This document shows positions 1 through 12,119 of a stretch of 64,000 nt of DNA, piece after piece. Within the stretch, counting starts at the first letter, position 1. The number at the start of each line of letters is the position of its first letter. Under the pieces are notes generated by a model that saw nothing but the letters and a program-made list of their open reading frames with translations, was not told the origin of the DNA and ran no database searches. A program made the position numbers and the translations under genes. Origin of the DNA: Gyrodactylus bullatarudis (taxonomy: Eukaryota; Platyhelminthes; Monogenea; Gyrodactylidea; Gyrodactylidae); NCBI GenBank assembly GCA_012064415.1, contig SSNU01000231.1:1-64000 (forward strand), written 5' to 3'.

Positions 1-505
1 TCATGTGGTACAGTTCCGAGGAACTGACCTCACTATCCCCTGGTGCGGAGGCTCGATTAAGACAACAGATGGCTGTGAAGACCTCAGTACTCGTAATTTC
101 CTCATAACATTCCTTTCTAGCGCACTCTTATCGGGTATTCAGGTTTATTTCAAAGTCAGTCGCACGAAAGACTTCGCTGAGGTGACTGCTGGCCTCGCTT
201 GGTCTTATGGGACAGATTTTCTGATTATCTATCCCGGAGATGTGAAAGTTGAGAGTCCTAATGAGTTTATAGGCGTCCGCTGATTTATTAAGCGTCATCG
301 AACGAGCTATCCGCCCACAAGTGTCCTCAATCCACTCCTCTCTGATTTTGGTCAACCCACTTTCATGTGCAACCCTCGCTAGCTCCAGAACGTTTTTATC
401 ATGGTCAGTAAAGTCCGACCTCAGGAAATTAGCTTCGGTATCTCTCCGGCGAGACGCTCCCTGTGGTAACTTTTCTGTCACCTCTTGCTTGCATGAACCG
501 TAGTA
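1..505 (-). pseudogene. Non-LTR (LINE) retrotransposon fragment, broken
   Basis: On the minus strand an open frame runs from about 505 down to a TAA at 128-130 and then continues in the same frame to the window edge. The part before the stop looks like the linker between endonuclease and reverse transcriptase of a LINE. The part after it contains a run ending in APGDSEV, in the place of the usual KAPGPDG motif that opens the reverse transcriptase domain. The in-frame stop and missing ends make it a dead copy that extends beyond the left edge of the window. Plus-strand frames over the same bases are shadows. The family call is from motif memory; the clade is not assignable. Confidence 0.6.
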
Positions 506-3500
506 TATTATTTACTTTCTTCTTTCAAGGATGAAGCTGAGAAAATCAATAATTATTATCATTCTTAAATAATAAAAACAAGAAATGACTGGTATAATAT
601 ATATATACAACAGCAATAAGAGTGAACTAAAGTAGAAGTGGAGTATAAATATATGATGAACAAGGATGAATAAGTGAGCAAGCAAGCAGGCAAGAAGAAG
701 ATATATCAATAAATTTTATTAGCGGTTTCAATCAGAGCGATAATAAGGATAATAACATCAGTGAGGCGAAATAAATGTCATTCACTTTCTCAACAATAGG
801 GATCATAAAATTTATCAATCTTTAATTAATGATTGTCTCTTAAAGTCTATCATTAATACTAGTATTATTGAGTTAAAGTACTATAAATTAATAACAAAAA
901 ACTTTACCATGGCTCAGGTTTTACTGTTTCAATACTTTTATTACTTTACATCCGTTCATAAAATTTGATTTTATGGGATTTAATAAAGTTTTATTTTTCT
1001 GGAAGTTTTGTCCCTAGTCGTCTTACCATCTATGGTAATGAATCAATTCAAAAGCAAGGCATTGTGTATTTGAATAGAATGCGACATGTCCCGAGTTCAA
1101 ATCTCAGGTTGCATTTTTATACCGAAGAGTCGAAATAAGGACCAAACGTGTTGACCCTGGAGGAACTGCATTAAATTTACTCCTAGAAAGAACTAAGTTA
1201 GGAATCTTTCAGCTGAGATTTTCGAAAATATTTTCAAAAGAAGTTTTTTGAGGTTAAAATAATAAAAGGATTTTGATTTTCCAGTTTACTCCTTGAAAAT
1301 TACAAGAATTACGATGATCTAGATTCTGTTTAAACTGGCAGGTCTTTCAAAAAACGTTTTTCCTGTCTAATCTTTTGTAAATATCATAGATCTTTAGCTT
1401 CAAATATCAACTTTCAATTGACAAAGTCAAAATAATTTTCCTTAATAAATCACCGTCAAATTTACATTTGTAGTTTATGTTATGAACGATGGAGTTTTGT
1501 TCCGGACTATCAACAAACGATTAAATTAATAACTCTTTCTTCAGGTATATATTGATTTTTCTCTAAGTCTCAGACAATAGATATAAAGCCCATGACAACT
1601 TCCAAGTATATGAACTAATTTTGAGTGTTTAATGAAAAAATTGAGATTTTAGTAATTATCATGATTTCCGAACGGACCCCAACCATACTTTGATTTGTAA
1701 TAATTTTGGATAGGGGAATGATATCTTAACAAAAACCTAATCCTAGTTAAACTAATAATCAACAACATTACTGATTTTATTTTTTATCTTAAAAGAGTTA
1801 AATCGGAAATTTTTTATCATGTAAACTTTTTCATTGATACTTTCACCTCTTCAAGTTGTACATCATAAACTGTTGATGATGAGTTTTTATAATCTAATAG
1901 TTATCTTAGAACGAAAATTTACAAAATCTAATGGATATTTTCATTATCCCTTATAACGTGCAACTAACTAGAAATCTCATCTTGAGTGTAAAATGATCCG
2001 TTGATTGGAAGAATATATTAAAAATTATCTACCAAATTGATGGCATAATTCTCTAGGGCAAATTGGACTTTCCACTCTTGGCATTTCATAAGATGAAGAT
2101 GAAGTGATACATGGAAAAATTGGAAGAATATTCATTATCAATTTTCCTCCATCTTTTAGTTGGAAAATATGAGAAAATTTTATAACCAAAGGATTACTGT
2201 ATTAACCCTTGAACGAAATACGTAGAGGATATTTCGGGTGATTTTAAACCATGCTTTTTTTATGCTGATTCATTATTACTGAAGATATTTTCAGAAAATC
2301 AGAAAATTTATCCTCATATTTCTAATTTTAGGATATTTTTAATAAGGTGAATTTAATAAAATAACTTTTGGTCCAACTTTTTTCGGGAAGATCATTATTT
2401 TTGATCTATGTCTAAGAAAATACTTCATTTACAACCCTTTCGATAGGAAATCTATTAATCTCCTGGAATACGCAAAAATCTCAGCTCTATCATTTGTCAA
2501 ACTGGTCCTAAACAAGATTTTATAAAGATCTTTACATGGATAGCTTGAACATTTCACGCACATTCTAAATCCTTTTCGATCCAGCTTTTTCGGACAGTAT
2601 CGGCATCTTCTACTACCTATTCATGTTCTAGGTCTTTTGGCTTGACTTTCTATAAAACTGGAGTCCTCATAAATCCTTTTGCAAGTTTTTTACACAAAAC
2701 CCCAAAATTTTCATGAAATAAGGAAATTAATACAGCTGTTTTTTTTCTTCTGGCCGAAGCGTAATGATGATGTTTCGTCACTGTAAAGATACTCGATTTT
2801 TCCTTGTTCTATATTTGTTGAGCAAAACTTATTAGGAAGAAATTCCAACTGGACATGTCTCATTCAAAGCCGGATATTTCGAGAGATCCATAGAAGTGAA
2901 AAAGTTATTTATGATAACTGTTCTTCCTTTCTTGATAAAAGGTTGCACTGGTTCTTTTATGACCCTAGCACCTTGATTCTTTTCAGATTTAATATTTTCT
3001 TATCCAATATGAATTTGAGCATTTATTAGATGAGAGTTTTTAGCATTGCAAGCAGTCTATATCTTGATCCCGTATAAAGTTGGCGACTTATAAATTTTAC
3101 ATAAATATTTAGTTAACATGAAGATGGGCATTTATGAGTTTTTACAAAATTTTTAACTTTTTCATCGAGAAATCGAACATGACTAGAATCAAATTTTTTG
3201 TTTAATTCGAAGGCTAAATTTTAGTATTAATTCACTCGCCAAAATCACAAAAAAATTTCGTATTACTACAAAAAGTTTAAAGTTTCATACGCTTTTAAAT
3301 ACGAGATTTTAAAGTCTAAATATCGCTGTATAATTGGAAATTAATGAGCTCATTTGGTTGTCATCTAGAAATATTCAAATCTTTATTTGGCTCAATTTTT
3401 TAATGAATTTCGAAGATTTAAGGCATTTCATTTTTGCTATTTAGGATCATCATTTGGCCATAGATGTTGAAGGAAACTCGCTGTTTGTAAGAAATAAATT

Positions 3501-4285
3501 ATCTTCTAAATTCTAGATCATTTTCCTTCGTGATCAATTTCTGGGAATTCTTTTAGGCAAATTTTAATTCTTTGTCTAGTGATGATCCAAAATTTCGGTA
3601 TTGAATTGCTTTAAATCGATAAAATTTTTTTAGCTCAAATGTTGAAAAAGTGGAAATCTGGTACATTTTTGAAATTTAAAAAATATCTTGATTTTGACCA
3701 GGTTATATTTTTCCAAGAAAATCTTTTATTACCACAATAATGGGCTCTTTTCCTGACTAGCTGGCGAAAATTGTTGAGTCTTTTTGTAAAAATAGTAAAT
3801 TCTCATTTTCATGTTAGCTAGGTCTAGATAAAGAAGTAAAAGTATTTTTCGCAAATTATCCTGGAAAATGATGTTTAAGGGAAATACTAAAAAAGTTATT
3901 TCTTTTGCATAACAATATTAAATATATACACTCGTATTTTTTGCTGTATTTTCATCATAAACTATCATTATGATGATTACACAGGTAGGAAGTATGACGA
4001 AAAGAGTAAATCAAATTTTGGAAGGATATCTGTCTAATAGAAGACTCACATCAGATCTAATCAATTGATTAAATCTCTGTTCTTTTGTATCTGGGGTATA
4101 TGCATATATGAAAGTTTCATTTGTTGCAAATGTTATTTTCCTAATTATCTTGATTAGCTTTTAGCTTTTGCTTTTTTTCAACATGATGTACATTTTTCTT
4201 GAAAATTTCATCAGTTATAGATTCAATGATTGAGTACAAAAATTAATTGTAAAAAGTCATTCATTCAACATTTCCTTTTCAACAG
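506..4285. other. Gene-free AT-rich stretch with decayed repeats
   Basis: No convincing coding exon was found. It holds a short TA microsatellite near 595-606, one end of the dispersed repeat R1 (see 27283-28145) near 3116-3260, and half of repeat R2 (see 20017-20710) near 3560-3835. Two exon-like bits with splice-like borders near 2055-2104 and 2161-2200 do not join in phase, so they are not called. Confidence 0.5.
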
Positions 4286-5529
4286 CCTCAATTATGAAAT
4301 ACCTCGAGGAATGGCATGGGATAAACTTGTTCCTAAAGTCTAGACTGGATACCGTCAATGAAACAATGATCGTTTTCCAAGTGAGTCTATGAAAATCTTT
4401 CTGAATATTTTCAAAAAGTCGTCCTTTTCAAGTAATATTATCACTGACTAGTACAGTTGTAGGCTGGGATAATTTTTTTTCTCCGAACAGCACATGACAG
4501 AGATCAGAGAAAAAATAATCTCACCATGATGAAATCACTATTTTTTATGTGAAAGAGTTGAAAACGCATCTAACGTCCAAGATATAAGATTTCAAGCGGT
4601 TAGTTAGTAAGAATTCTTTGAAAATTGAGCGGCGATATCAAAAATCTAGGATTTTCAACCATTAATGACTTTATAGAGAATACGAACACTGCATTCCAAG
4701 TATCTTTCAGTTCAAACTATCGCTGAAGGAACAATAAAACACGAAGGGTTAATCTAAGTAAAGATTTAACAAATAAAAAAGATGATAATTTCTGAACAAT
4801 CTGTCTGTTTTTGCCTATATTTTTATTAAAAAGTAAGATGTTTTCTTTTGACATTTACATGATCAAGTCTTTAGGTGAGAAATACCTCTGATTCTTATTA
4901 AAATCAATGTCCTGGAGGCTTTTTAAAACATTTAACCAAATTAAAATCAATTAATTAAGAAATAATGCTGAGATTCCAGTCTGATGAATCTCAAAATAAA
5001 ATAAGATTTTTGTTTTTCGACGAAGAAAATTTCCCTTATCCCTACTATTTCGTCTGTTGGCCTTAAATTGGAAACTACTTTGTTTAATGCTATGATCATT
5101 AATTTGTATTTGAATAAAGGAATGCTTCCTTTATCTTGTATCTTGATATATATCTCTCACTCAGTACAAATATATATTAATTGTCTAAATTATCCTTCAA
5201 TTTGTAGGACAACCATTTCCTTGGTAAATATTTAAAACTAGAATCATCACTGGTCACAGACAAGTATGCAGATATGGAGAAATTATTCTTAATTAATTTC
5301 CCAAATTCTTATCTTTCTTCCTTTTCTGTAAAAATTTGAAATATTTTTGCAGACATTTACGAAAGCTCCCCTTTAGAGAATAGAGGATCTGTATCAATCT
5401 GTATTTTATTGGGATTGAATTCTCATCAAAATTACCCAAATTAATAGTTGAATACATTGCTCAAATCTCTTTCTTTCCATCTATAGCTGTTCTACTGTCA
5501 TCCCAAGAGGGAATCATTTAAGAAAATTT
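4286..5529 (+). CDS. Three candidate exons of an unrecognised gene
   Basis: Three open segments have good splice borders and mostly consistent phase: 4286-4380 (acceptor aacag, donor gtgagt, 31 codons), 5208-5327 (acceptor tgtag, donor gtaaaa, 40 codons, phase 0 to 0) and 5487-5529 (acceptor atag, donor gtcagt, 14 codons plus one base). The peptides are balanced in composition, for example EEWHGINLFLKSRLD in the first, and unlike the surrounding repeats. I do not recognise a family, and the exons before and after are missing. They could be upstream exons of the gene whose exons are at 14.7-17.0 kb, but that is inference. Confidence 0.35.
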
Positions 5530-5884
5530 GTCAGTTTTTTAATATAATTTCTTTTACATATTAAACTAATCGGTTTTCCTATTATTTTTGAGTATCTTGA
5601 AATAAATGATATTTTCAATTTCTTTAACAAAAGTTTTCTCGGTCAATAAAAAGGTTTTGAAAGTCAAAACCTAGTTTAGCTAGTTGATATGAAGAATTAC
5701 GATTTTTACAAGCAACTAGATTGTTTTGAAATAGAAATTCTAATGAATTATTTATTCAAAGAAAATTTTTTAAGAAAAATGCGAGATATCATACTTTTAG
5801 TTCTCAATTTAAATTGGACAGGTCTCTAGTAAATGAAGAAAAAAATTGATAAATATTCAGCCTAAAAAGATATTAGCACATAAA

Positions 5885-6260
5885 GCTAGGAATTTTTAAT
5901 AAAAAAAACTCAATATTTTCATCAATAAATCGATTTTGATCAAGATTCTCTGGATTCTAGTTCATTAGGCCCACTTTCACGTAATGAATGGAAATTTAAA
6001 AAAAATCAACTTTTAATTATGGCATATTCCAAATCTCCAAGTAGCGCCAAATTCCCAATTTTTGAAGTGAGTGATCAAAAGTTAACTTTTAGGATTACGA
6101 TTAGACAAAGAAATCATGTACGCTCAATTTGATTTTGGGAATCACCCCATCATCGTGGGAAAATTGAAATTTTTAATCATTTGAAATTAGATAGAATTTG
6201 ATTTTTGATCTCGATCAAATTCGATTTATTAATGAAAAATTTGAGTTTTTTGTCAGTATG
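5885..6260. repeat. Diverged inverted copy of dispersed repeat R1
   Basis: The left part carries the R1 stretch that ends with a poly-A-rich block and then ATCGATTTTGATCAAGATT. The right part carries a similar block in reverse orientation near 6205-6250. Internal words shared with R1 include the GATTAGACAAAGAAATC block near 6100. It looks like an old head-to-head copy of the family that is nearly intact at 27283-28145. Confidence 0.5.
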
Positions 6261-6637
6261 AGAGATTTTCGTTATTATTGTTGTAAATTGAGCCAGCAAA
6301 ATTTTTTAATTTTCACGATAGGAAGATTTCAAAGTTTTTTCTCGATAATGGCAATTTCTCTAAGATTCTATTGCTTAAGCCAAGAATGTAAACTCGTGTT
6401 ATTTTTAACCCAAGCTAATTTTTAGCCTAAAATTTCGAGCCTTGTTCTTATTTCATTTTCTCTACTTTTAAGTTATCTTAAATAATTCTTTAATAAACAA
6501 GACAGTGTCTTAGATATCATTTTATTTTTCTGCCTACAACCGAACTAAGAAAAATTTGATTTTCCGTATTCCACATTCAATTGTTAATTCAAATTTTTCT
6601 CTTCATTTTGATTCGAAATATAAATAGCAATTCTTAC

Positions 6638-6937
6638 TAGAAATATTTCGTTCTAGGTGCTTAGGTAATATATCCCACAGGAACGTCTTATTTGGTAATG
6701 GATTAGCCCATGTCGCTGAATGTTACAGCTTACTAATGGATCCCACCGAGACTGGTACGAAAGAAACTCACAAAGCAATAATCTAAGTATTTCTAAATGC
6801 TTTGTGAGTTTCTTTCGTACTAGTCTCGGTGGGATCCATTAGTAAGCTGTAACATTCAGCGACATGGGCTAATCCATTACCAAATAAGACGTTCCTGTGG
6901 TATATATTCCTTAAGCACCTAGAACGAAATATTTCTA
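6638..6937. repeat. Long fold-back (inverted repeat), about 140-bp arms
   Basis: The left arm, 6638-6777, and right arm, 6798-6937, are reverse complements except for a handful of mismatches, with only about 20 bases between them. A transcript through it would fold into one long hairpin. Both copies of the arm encode the same open peptide, including HRNVLFGNGLAHVAECYSL, preceded on the plus strand by a tctag that looks like a splice acceptor. It could be an exon duplicated in inverted orientation or a small fold-back transposon. I do not recognise the peptide. Confidence 0.85.
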
Positions 6938-7441
6938 CAGTAGTAACCTTTGTAAGTATAGGTGCTGCACTATTCATTAATAGTAATTCTCTTAAATCAA
7001 TAACAAATTTTGGGATCGAAAGTTGAATTTTTATTGGCTCATTGCATTTTGGGAATCGTTCCTGTCTGTCCAGAGAAAAATAACCAGTTTTTCGTTAATA
7101 TGGCTTCAACTAGCTTTAGATTTTTGAGTTTAAATAATTTTTCTTTCAACCGAATAATGTATCAAGTATCTCTCAATTTGAATCATCACTCGAGAAAGCC
7201 AAATAGATATGAAATTTTATTCTCAGGATTATGTTTTTGTTTCAAGCCCTTCTTTTTATTATAGAAGATCATCTGCCCTGAAGTGGCAAAGTTAAAATCT
7301 TAGCTTGAAAATAATAATAATTATAATATTTATTAAACAATACATATGTTTCAGTTTGTAGATAGTTATAAGTTATAAAGTTTTTTAAATTCATTATAAT
7401 GAATAATTATTTTCAAGAGTTTTTATTTTATGATTAAGTTT
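6938..7441. other. AT-rich spacer, no gene seen
   Basis: An open frame at 7010-7264 is present but has low-complexity hydrophobic composition and no splice or start context that supports it. Nothing else was seen before the LINE remnant. Confidence 0.4.
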
Positions 7442-7910
7442 TTAAAATATGTTTTTGGGTTTGTTGAAGATTGATAGCTTTTTTAGATTACCATAATCAG
7501 GAACATTAGGGCGTAAGCCTTGTCGATTTGAGTTAGCCAGCAGGGAGATCTTGATTAGGGTGATAGTTTTAAGTTCTCTTCTGAGCCATAAAGAATTTTT
7601 GGTGGATTTCATCTCAGTCTGATATGTTGATGACAGAAGACGTGTAAATCTATTGCATGCAGTTTGTATTTTCCTAGACCATTTGTCACATTCAGGGTTC
7701 CAGATTGCAGAACAGTATTCAATTGCTGGTCTCGCATGAACTCTGAATAAAAGTAGTCTCATGTAGCATGTCAGTTTTGATTCATTTGAGGATGTGGATG
7801 AGTCGGCCAATGAATTTTTTAATAATTACTTTGTAGTGATCGACAAAATCAAGTTTCCTTGAATAAGTAATCCCAAGGTCCTTAATTTTAGTTTTAGGGT
7901 GAATTTTATC
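7442..7910 (-). pseudogene. LINE reverse transcriptase C-terminal fragment
   Basis: On the minus strand, two overlapping frames together read as the C-terminal part of a LINE reverse transcriptase. The first, about 7910-7800, contains KDLGITYSRKLDF and HYKVI, the usual motif after the catalytic palm. It runs into a stop, and the next frame continues with ARPAIEYCSAIWNP and the IQTACNRFTRLL block typical of LINE C-termini. The break near 7795 is a frameshift. The rest of the element is absent, so this is a truncated dead copy. It resembles Jockey/CR1/L2-type LINEs in general; the clade is not resolved. Confidence 0.75.
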
Positions 7911-8454
7911 TTGTATAAGATCGTTCCCAAAAGATCATTTCACCAAAACTTAATTAGAAAAATGAAAATCTCTCGATCTAGATGTAAAAATTTGACTGAT
8001 TTGTGTAAAATTATCTCTTATGACCAATTTCTCCTCTTCTCAAACACTAGGGAATTTAATGAGCTCCTATGTTCATACAAGTATCGATTGAAAGGAAAAT
8101 TTTAATATCTCCTTGAAAATTATTAATATCTGGTGGTGCATTCAAAATTGTACTCCTCAAAATATCCAGTGTAGTAGTGAAACAAAGAGAAATGATAATT
8201 CGTGACATTCCATGTTAAAACTTTTTTTTCGTTGTTGCGCATTTCACACAATCATACCGGATATTTAATACAGAAGGTAACTGAATTAATTATACAGAAT
8301 TTTCTACTTCTTCTAGTGTAATCTATTAGTGGCCTAAATGTAAAGCCAAGTGAAGATAAGAATTTGTTGGAATAAGAAAAAATCCGGTTATAGACTTGAG
8401 CTAATTTCCGTATTACGGAATCCCTGTGTTTTTAAGTTTTTTATAATTTTGAAC
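7911..8454. other. AT-rich spacer, no gene seen
   Basis: There is a short open frame at 7899-8105 with no recognisable content. No repeats beyond generic AT-rich sequence were identified. Confidence 0.4.
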
Positions 8455-8545
8455 CAAGTAGTTCTGCAGGGAGCTGTTTGGCATAGATTGACTATAACAA
8501 CATAGTCAGGTAGCAAGCGAACAACGTTTATAGTCAATTTAAGTT
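8455..8545 (-). repeat. Repeat fragment shared with 38987-39035 and the 38.8 kb hairpin
   Basis: The block containing AGCTGTTTGGCATAG, followed by ACATAGTCAGG and AAGCGAACAACG, recurs in reverse orientation around 38940-39030. The two copies lie in unrelated surroundings, so this is a dispersed repeat. It lies about 170 bp from the hammerhead ribozyme at 8717-8760 and may be part of the same element. Confidence 0.6.
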
Positions 8546-8716
8546 ATTTTATCAATTTCGAAGATTTATTTAATGATTCTTTTAATTAGAGAAGAAATTC
8601 TCATTTAGCAATAAAAGTAGTAGCAAGAAATATTTTTATATTTATATAAATTTTGTAAATATTAAGAAAATTATTACTCTATTCTAGACTAGATAAGGAA
8701 TGAGAACAAGCAAATA

Positions 8717-8760
8717 ATAAGTGATAAACGTTTTATTTCGCCGGTTCTCATCAGACTTAA
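8717..8760 (-). ncRNA. Hammerhead ribozyme, well-preserved core
   Basis: Read on the minus strand, the element has every core piece of a hammerhead in order. Stem I strand TTAAGT is followed by the invariant CTGATGA (8754-8748), a short stem II region, GAAA (8739-8736), stem III of five pairs with an ACG triloop (8736-8724), and the cleavage triplet ATC ending at 8723. The second stem I strand, ACTTAT, follows and pairs with the first. Stem II (GAACCGGC) closes with G-C but has A-G mismatches, so it is weak. Small hammerheads of this kind are known from the terminal regions of Penelope-like elements, which fits the Penelope-like reverse transcriptase elsewhere in the window. Confidence 0.75.
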
Positions 8761-8773
8761 TCTCGGACTACAT

Positions 8774-9031
8774 TTATATAGAGTTGCATTGCATATTTTT
8801 CTGCTCTTCCATTGGTTCAATGGTTTGCTCCTCAGGGAGAGGGACGAGTTGAAAATCATGTTTCCAGTCGTCTTTACTTCCGCATCTTCTCCAGGCTTGG
8901 TGACCTTTTTGCACCTTACGAAAATTAACTTTATCGAATTCGAATTTTTCGCCTAACCATGATTCATATTCAATCAAAATAAATCTACTAAAGTTGAAAA
9001 ATTGGCAACCTGAAACCTTTTCGAAATTCAA
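8774..9031 (-). pseudogene. Open frame upstream of the hammerhead, retroelement tail
   Basis: An 85-codon minus-strand frame stops just before the hammerhead. Its last third, with DFQLVPLPEEQTIEPMEEQK and a final hydrophobic residue, is recognisably similar to the end of a second frame at 54353-54628 (DFNLVPIP, QPMEGLK), which also lies just upstream of a hammerhead-like motif. The repetition shows it is the C-terminal end of a mobile-element protein. No nuclease or polymerase motif is visible, so the parent ORF is not identified; a Penelope-like element is the likeliest owner. Confidence 0.45.
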
Positions 9032-11541
9032 ATGCTGAACTAACTTTCGTCAGATTGGATTTTTCGAAATTTCTTTTTTTTTAAAGAGAGAACCCGGGGT
9101 CATTTCTTTGTAAAGATTCCATTCAGATTCTGACCCAGGCTAGAAAATGTTTTATGGGAATATTTCCAGTTTGTTAATTTTATATCATGACTATATCTCG
9201 GGCTTTAAACAAGCCAGCCTATATCGAGCCATCTAGAAATACTTAATTTTAAGCTTTTGAAATATATATGCTGATCTTTCAGTAATATCAACATTATTTC
9301 AGTAAAAGATTGATTCTGCCCATGGTTTCTAAAATAAAAACAACAGATTCATTGGAGTGCATTAAACTCTCGATTGCGTGTTGTAAATAAACATTTTAAG
9401 TACAATGAGGAATATATTTTCTGAACCAAACTTTTTTCGCTGATTATATATTTAGTCACGATATTAATATTTTTGGCCTAAAATTGATTTAACAATAGAA
9501 AGGGGAATTTTTCTTCAAGAATACGCTAAAGAAATATTCATTTAAACCAAAAGAGTCGGCACCTACGGCATGTAGGATCTTTAACAACCTCAAAAATCAA
9601 GAGTTCCCAAATAATAATACCAAGCTTTGTAAGATGTAAAATTATGAAAATAACATTTTGGGAAAAAAATTTATCCAAAAAGATGCAGACATGTTCCAAA
9701 AGAAAACCACTTGTTCTCACAATCTTCAAATATATTCTATAAAATTTAGTTCCTAGTTCACGCTAGCTGATCTGAAGAGACTCCCACTTAATAAGTAAGC
9801 AAAAAAAATCTCCTATCCTCTTCAGTCTAATACGATGAATTTGTAGATAATTTTAACTAATCTGATAATCTTTACCACACTCAAACTGATATAATACCTT
9901 GATTAAATCATTACTTTGGTGTATGAGGCTGCTTTTCCTAAAGATTTAAAATTAACTAGTAATCCTAGGTATTTGACCTATATGAACAATTTTTGATCTT
10001 AATAATCACTCTAATCTTGACCATTCTGCCACTTTCAAACCAATAAAAATTTTCAGCGCAAAGTTCAAACATTGGGAATTTGGCATCAATTCGATATTTG
10101 AAAAACGAGAATTTTCTTTAAATAGCAAAAGTAGGTAATATGTTTTGGATTCCATAAAATCTAATTCTTGACGAAAATACATGAGATATTAAAAGATTTC
10201 ACGGATTATCAAATTGACACCAATAGTTTTAATGATAATTTGGCGCTTACTTGAAGACAGTATCCAATAGATACTATCCATATTAAATATATTATCGGAA
10301 CGAAACTGCACAATATTTTTTTGGAGCAGGATTTTATATCTGCAAAGTTTTCTCCTTCCTTACAACACTGCTCGAATTTGAACATGTATGACTTTGAAAA
10401 ATATCAAAGTAAAAAACATTTTAGGGTCATATTTTTGAAATTTTTGGGGTCAGTTTTTGGAATTATCTTATTGTTTTACCCTGGAATGTAACGGGGATTC
10501 AAAATTTCTGACTATGTCCAATTAATCTTGATTAATAGCTAAGGGATTTAAATTCTCCCTTAATCTTGTACACACATGCAGGATTTATTAGCGGGATCAA
10601 TCTAAAATGCCAATTGGATAAGGATTAATTAATGGGCGGATAATTTTCGCATTGAGAATATTTATTTTTTATAATGCCCATTGTGCATCGCCGATTAGAA
10701 AATACAAATGACTCTAAAGATAGATTAAGTATTTCCTGGGAAGAAATTTTATTTTCATCTAAAGCGAGTCGGAAGTTCCCACAGCTCAATTTCGAATATA
10801 TAATTCGATATCAATGTACAGCAAAAGTTATTTTTTATGTTCAATAAGTCGGTCATTTCACAAGAACTCTAATTTCAAGATGCTAAAAAATTTAATCAAC
10901 TTTCTCAATACACGAAAAGTCTGAAAGAGGCTATACTCAGATTATCAGTGATTGCAAACAGTTTGACCCAAACTTATTTTACTCATCAAAAATTATTTCC
11001 CAGACATTCTAAAAGTTAAATTAATAAAGAGAAAAAATTCTTTCTTTTGCTCATTATATGTAACAGAAAAGGAATAAATTTTAAAAACCAACAACACTTT
11101 ACACTGGAGTGACTACATTGAATTAGTTCTTTTCATCACCAAACATAGACCAGAAGAAGGAAATTTTTAGTTACAGTTTTTCCTAAATTAATCACGCTAG
11201 CAGAATTAATGTTTTTTTCACCTACCATCAATGTACATTGTACATAATTATTGATTATAATCAATAATACACTGTGTATTTATGTAATACTCTTAATTAT
11301 TTCCTCATCACTCTTTTCGGTTTGGTTAAAATTGGTGACTCAAGACATGGTGATCCAAACATTTTTTGGATCAAAATTTTCTGCTGAATTCACATCTGTA
11401 ATTATGATTTCTAAATTGTGTTTTGTTTTTGCGATAATTTGAAAAAACCGAATTTGAGAATTTAAAATTGAAATATAATTTAAAACAAATAAATTTTTGC
11501 TACTGTACGATCCTGAATAATGCTCAAGTATGTTGATACAG
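9032..11541. other. Gene-free AT-rich stretch
   Basis: No coding exon is supported. A word near 9108-9142 (CATTCAGATTCTGACCCAGG) is the end of repeat R3 described at 12120-12870 and 62125-62500. Part of R1 recurs near 10030-10130. A 22-bp perfect palindrome centred near 11258 is AT-only and not unusual in this composition. Confidence 0.45.
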
Positions 11542-11583
11542 CTAGAAGGAAGCCTCCCCATTAACCAACTAACTAGAGCTTCT
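11542..11583 (+). CDS. Candidate small exon, unrecognised
   Basis: Fourteen codons, LEGSLPINQLTRAS, lie between a gatacag acceptor and a gtaaat donor, phase 0 at both ends, in otherwise non-coding sequence. It is too short for a family call and could be chance. If real it would sit in the same plus-strand gene as the exons upstream and downstream. Confidence 0.2.
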
Positions 11584-12119
11584 GTAAATTAAATTTTTAT
11601 TGAAATAAAAAATTAAACTAATTAGGCATCATTAGAATCAAAATTTAATATCCTATCTAATGATATCTTGAGTGTCGCCCAAAACAAAAAACTGCGCATT
11701 CCAGCTGCTTTTTTTTCGAAAATTTTCTGATTTTGGAATTAATTTTCTCCATAAATTTTAACTTCAAACGCTCATATCTTTTTAAATATTTTCTTCGACT
11801 TTCTGCTCTTTTTAAAAATGGTGGTTAGAATTTACAAAATAATTTCGTTCTAGTATATTTTTACCCCTTTTAATCCCACACTTAGTTATAGTCATCTTCT
11901 CATTTTATACACAACTGAAGATTAACAAAACTTCTACCGCTCGTATAAAGGTGCGATACATCAAATTGAAGCTAATTTATTTGAGTTTTCACTATAAAAC
12001 TTTTGGTGCAATTGAAATCTTGTCTAAGCTCTAATCGTACTTGATGAAATGCAGCTTAACGCTCATCAAGCATCCCAAATTTGTATATGAAGCAAGATGC
12101 TCGTTTATTAGATGCTGAG

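Noticed and set aside
5..283. Plus-strand open frame at the left edge
   Set aside because: It is the antisense of the LINE reverse transcriptase fragment, whose motifs are on the minus strand.
1035..1115. tRNA-like T-arm words (GAGTTCAAATCTC)
   Set aside because: No A box, no acceptor stem pairing and a mismatch in the T stem; at most a decayed tRNA-derived sequence.
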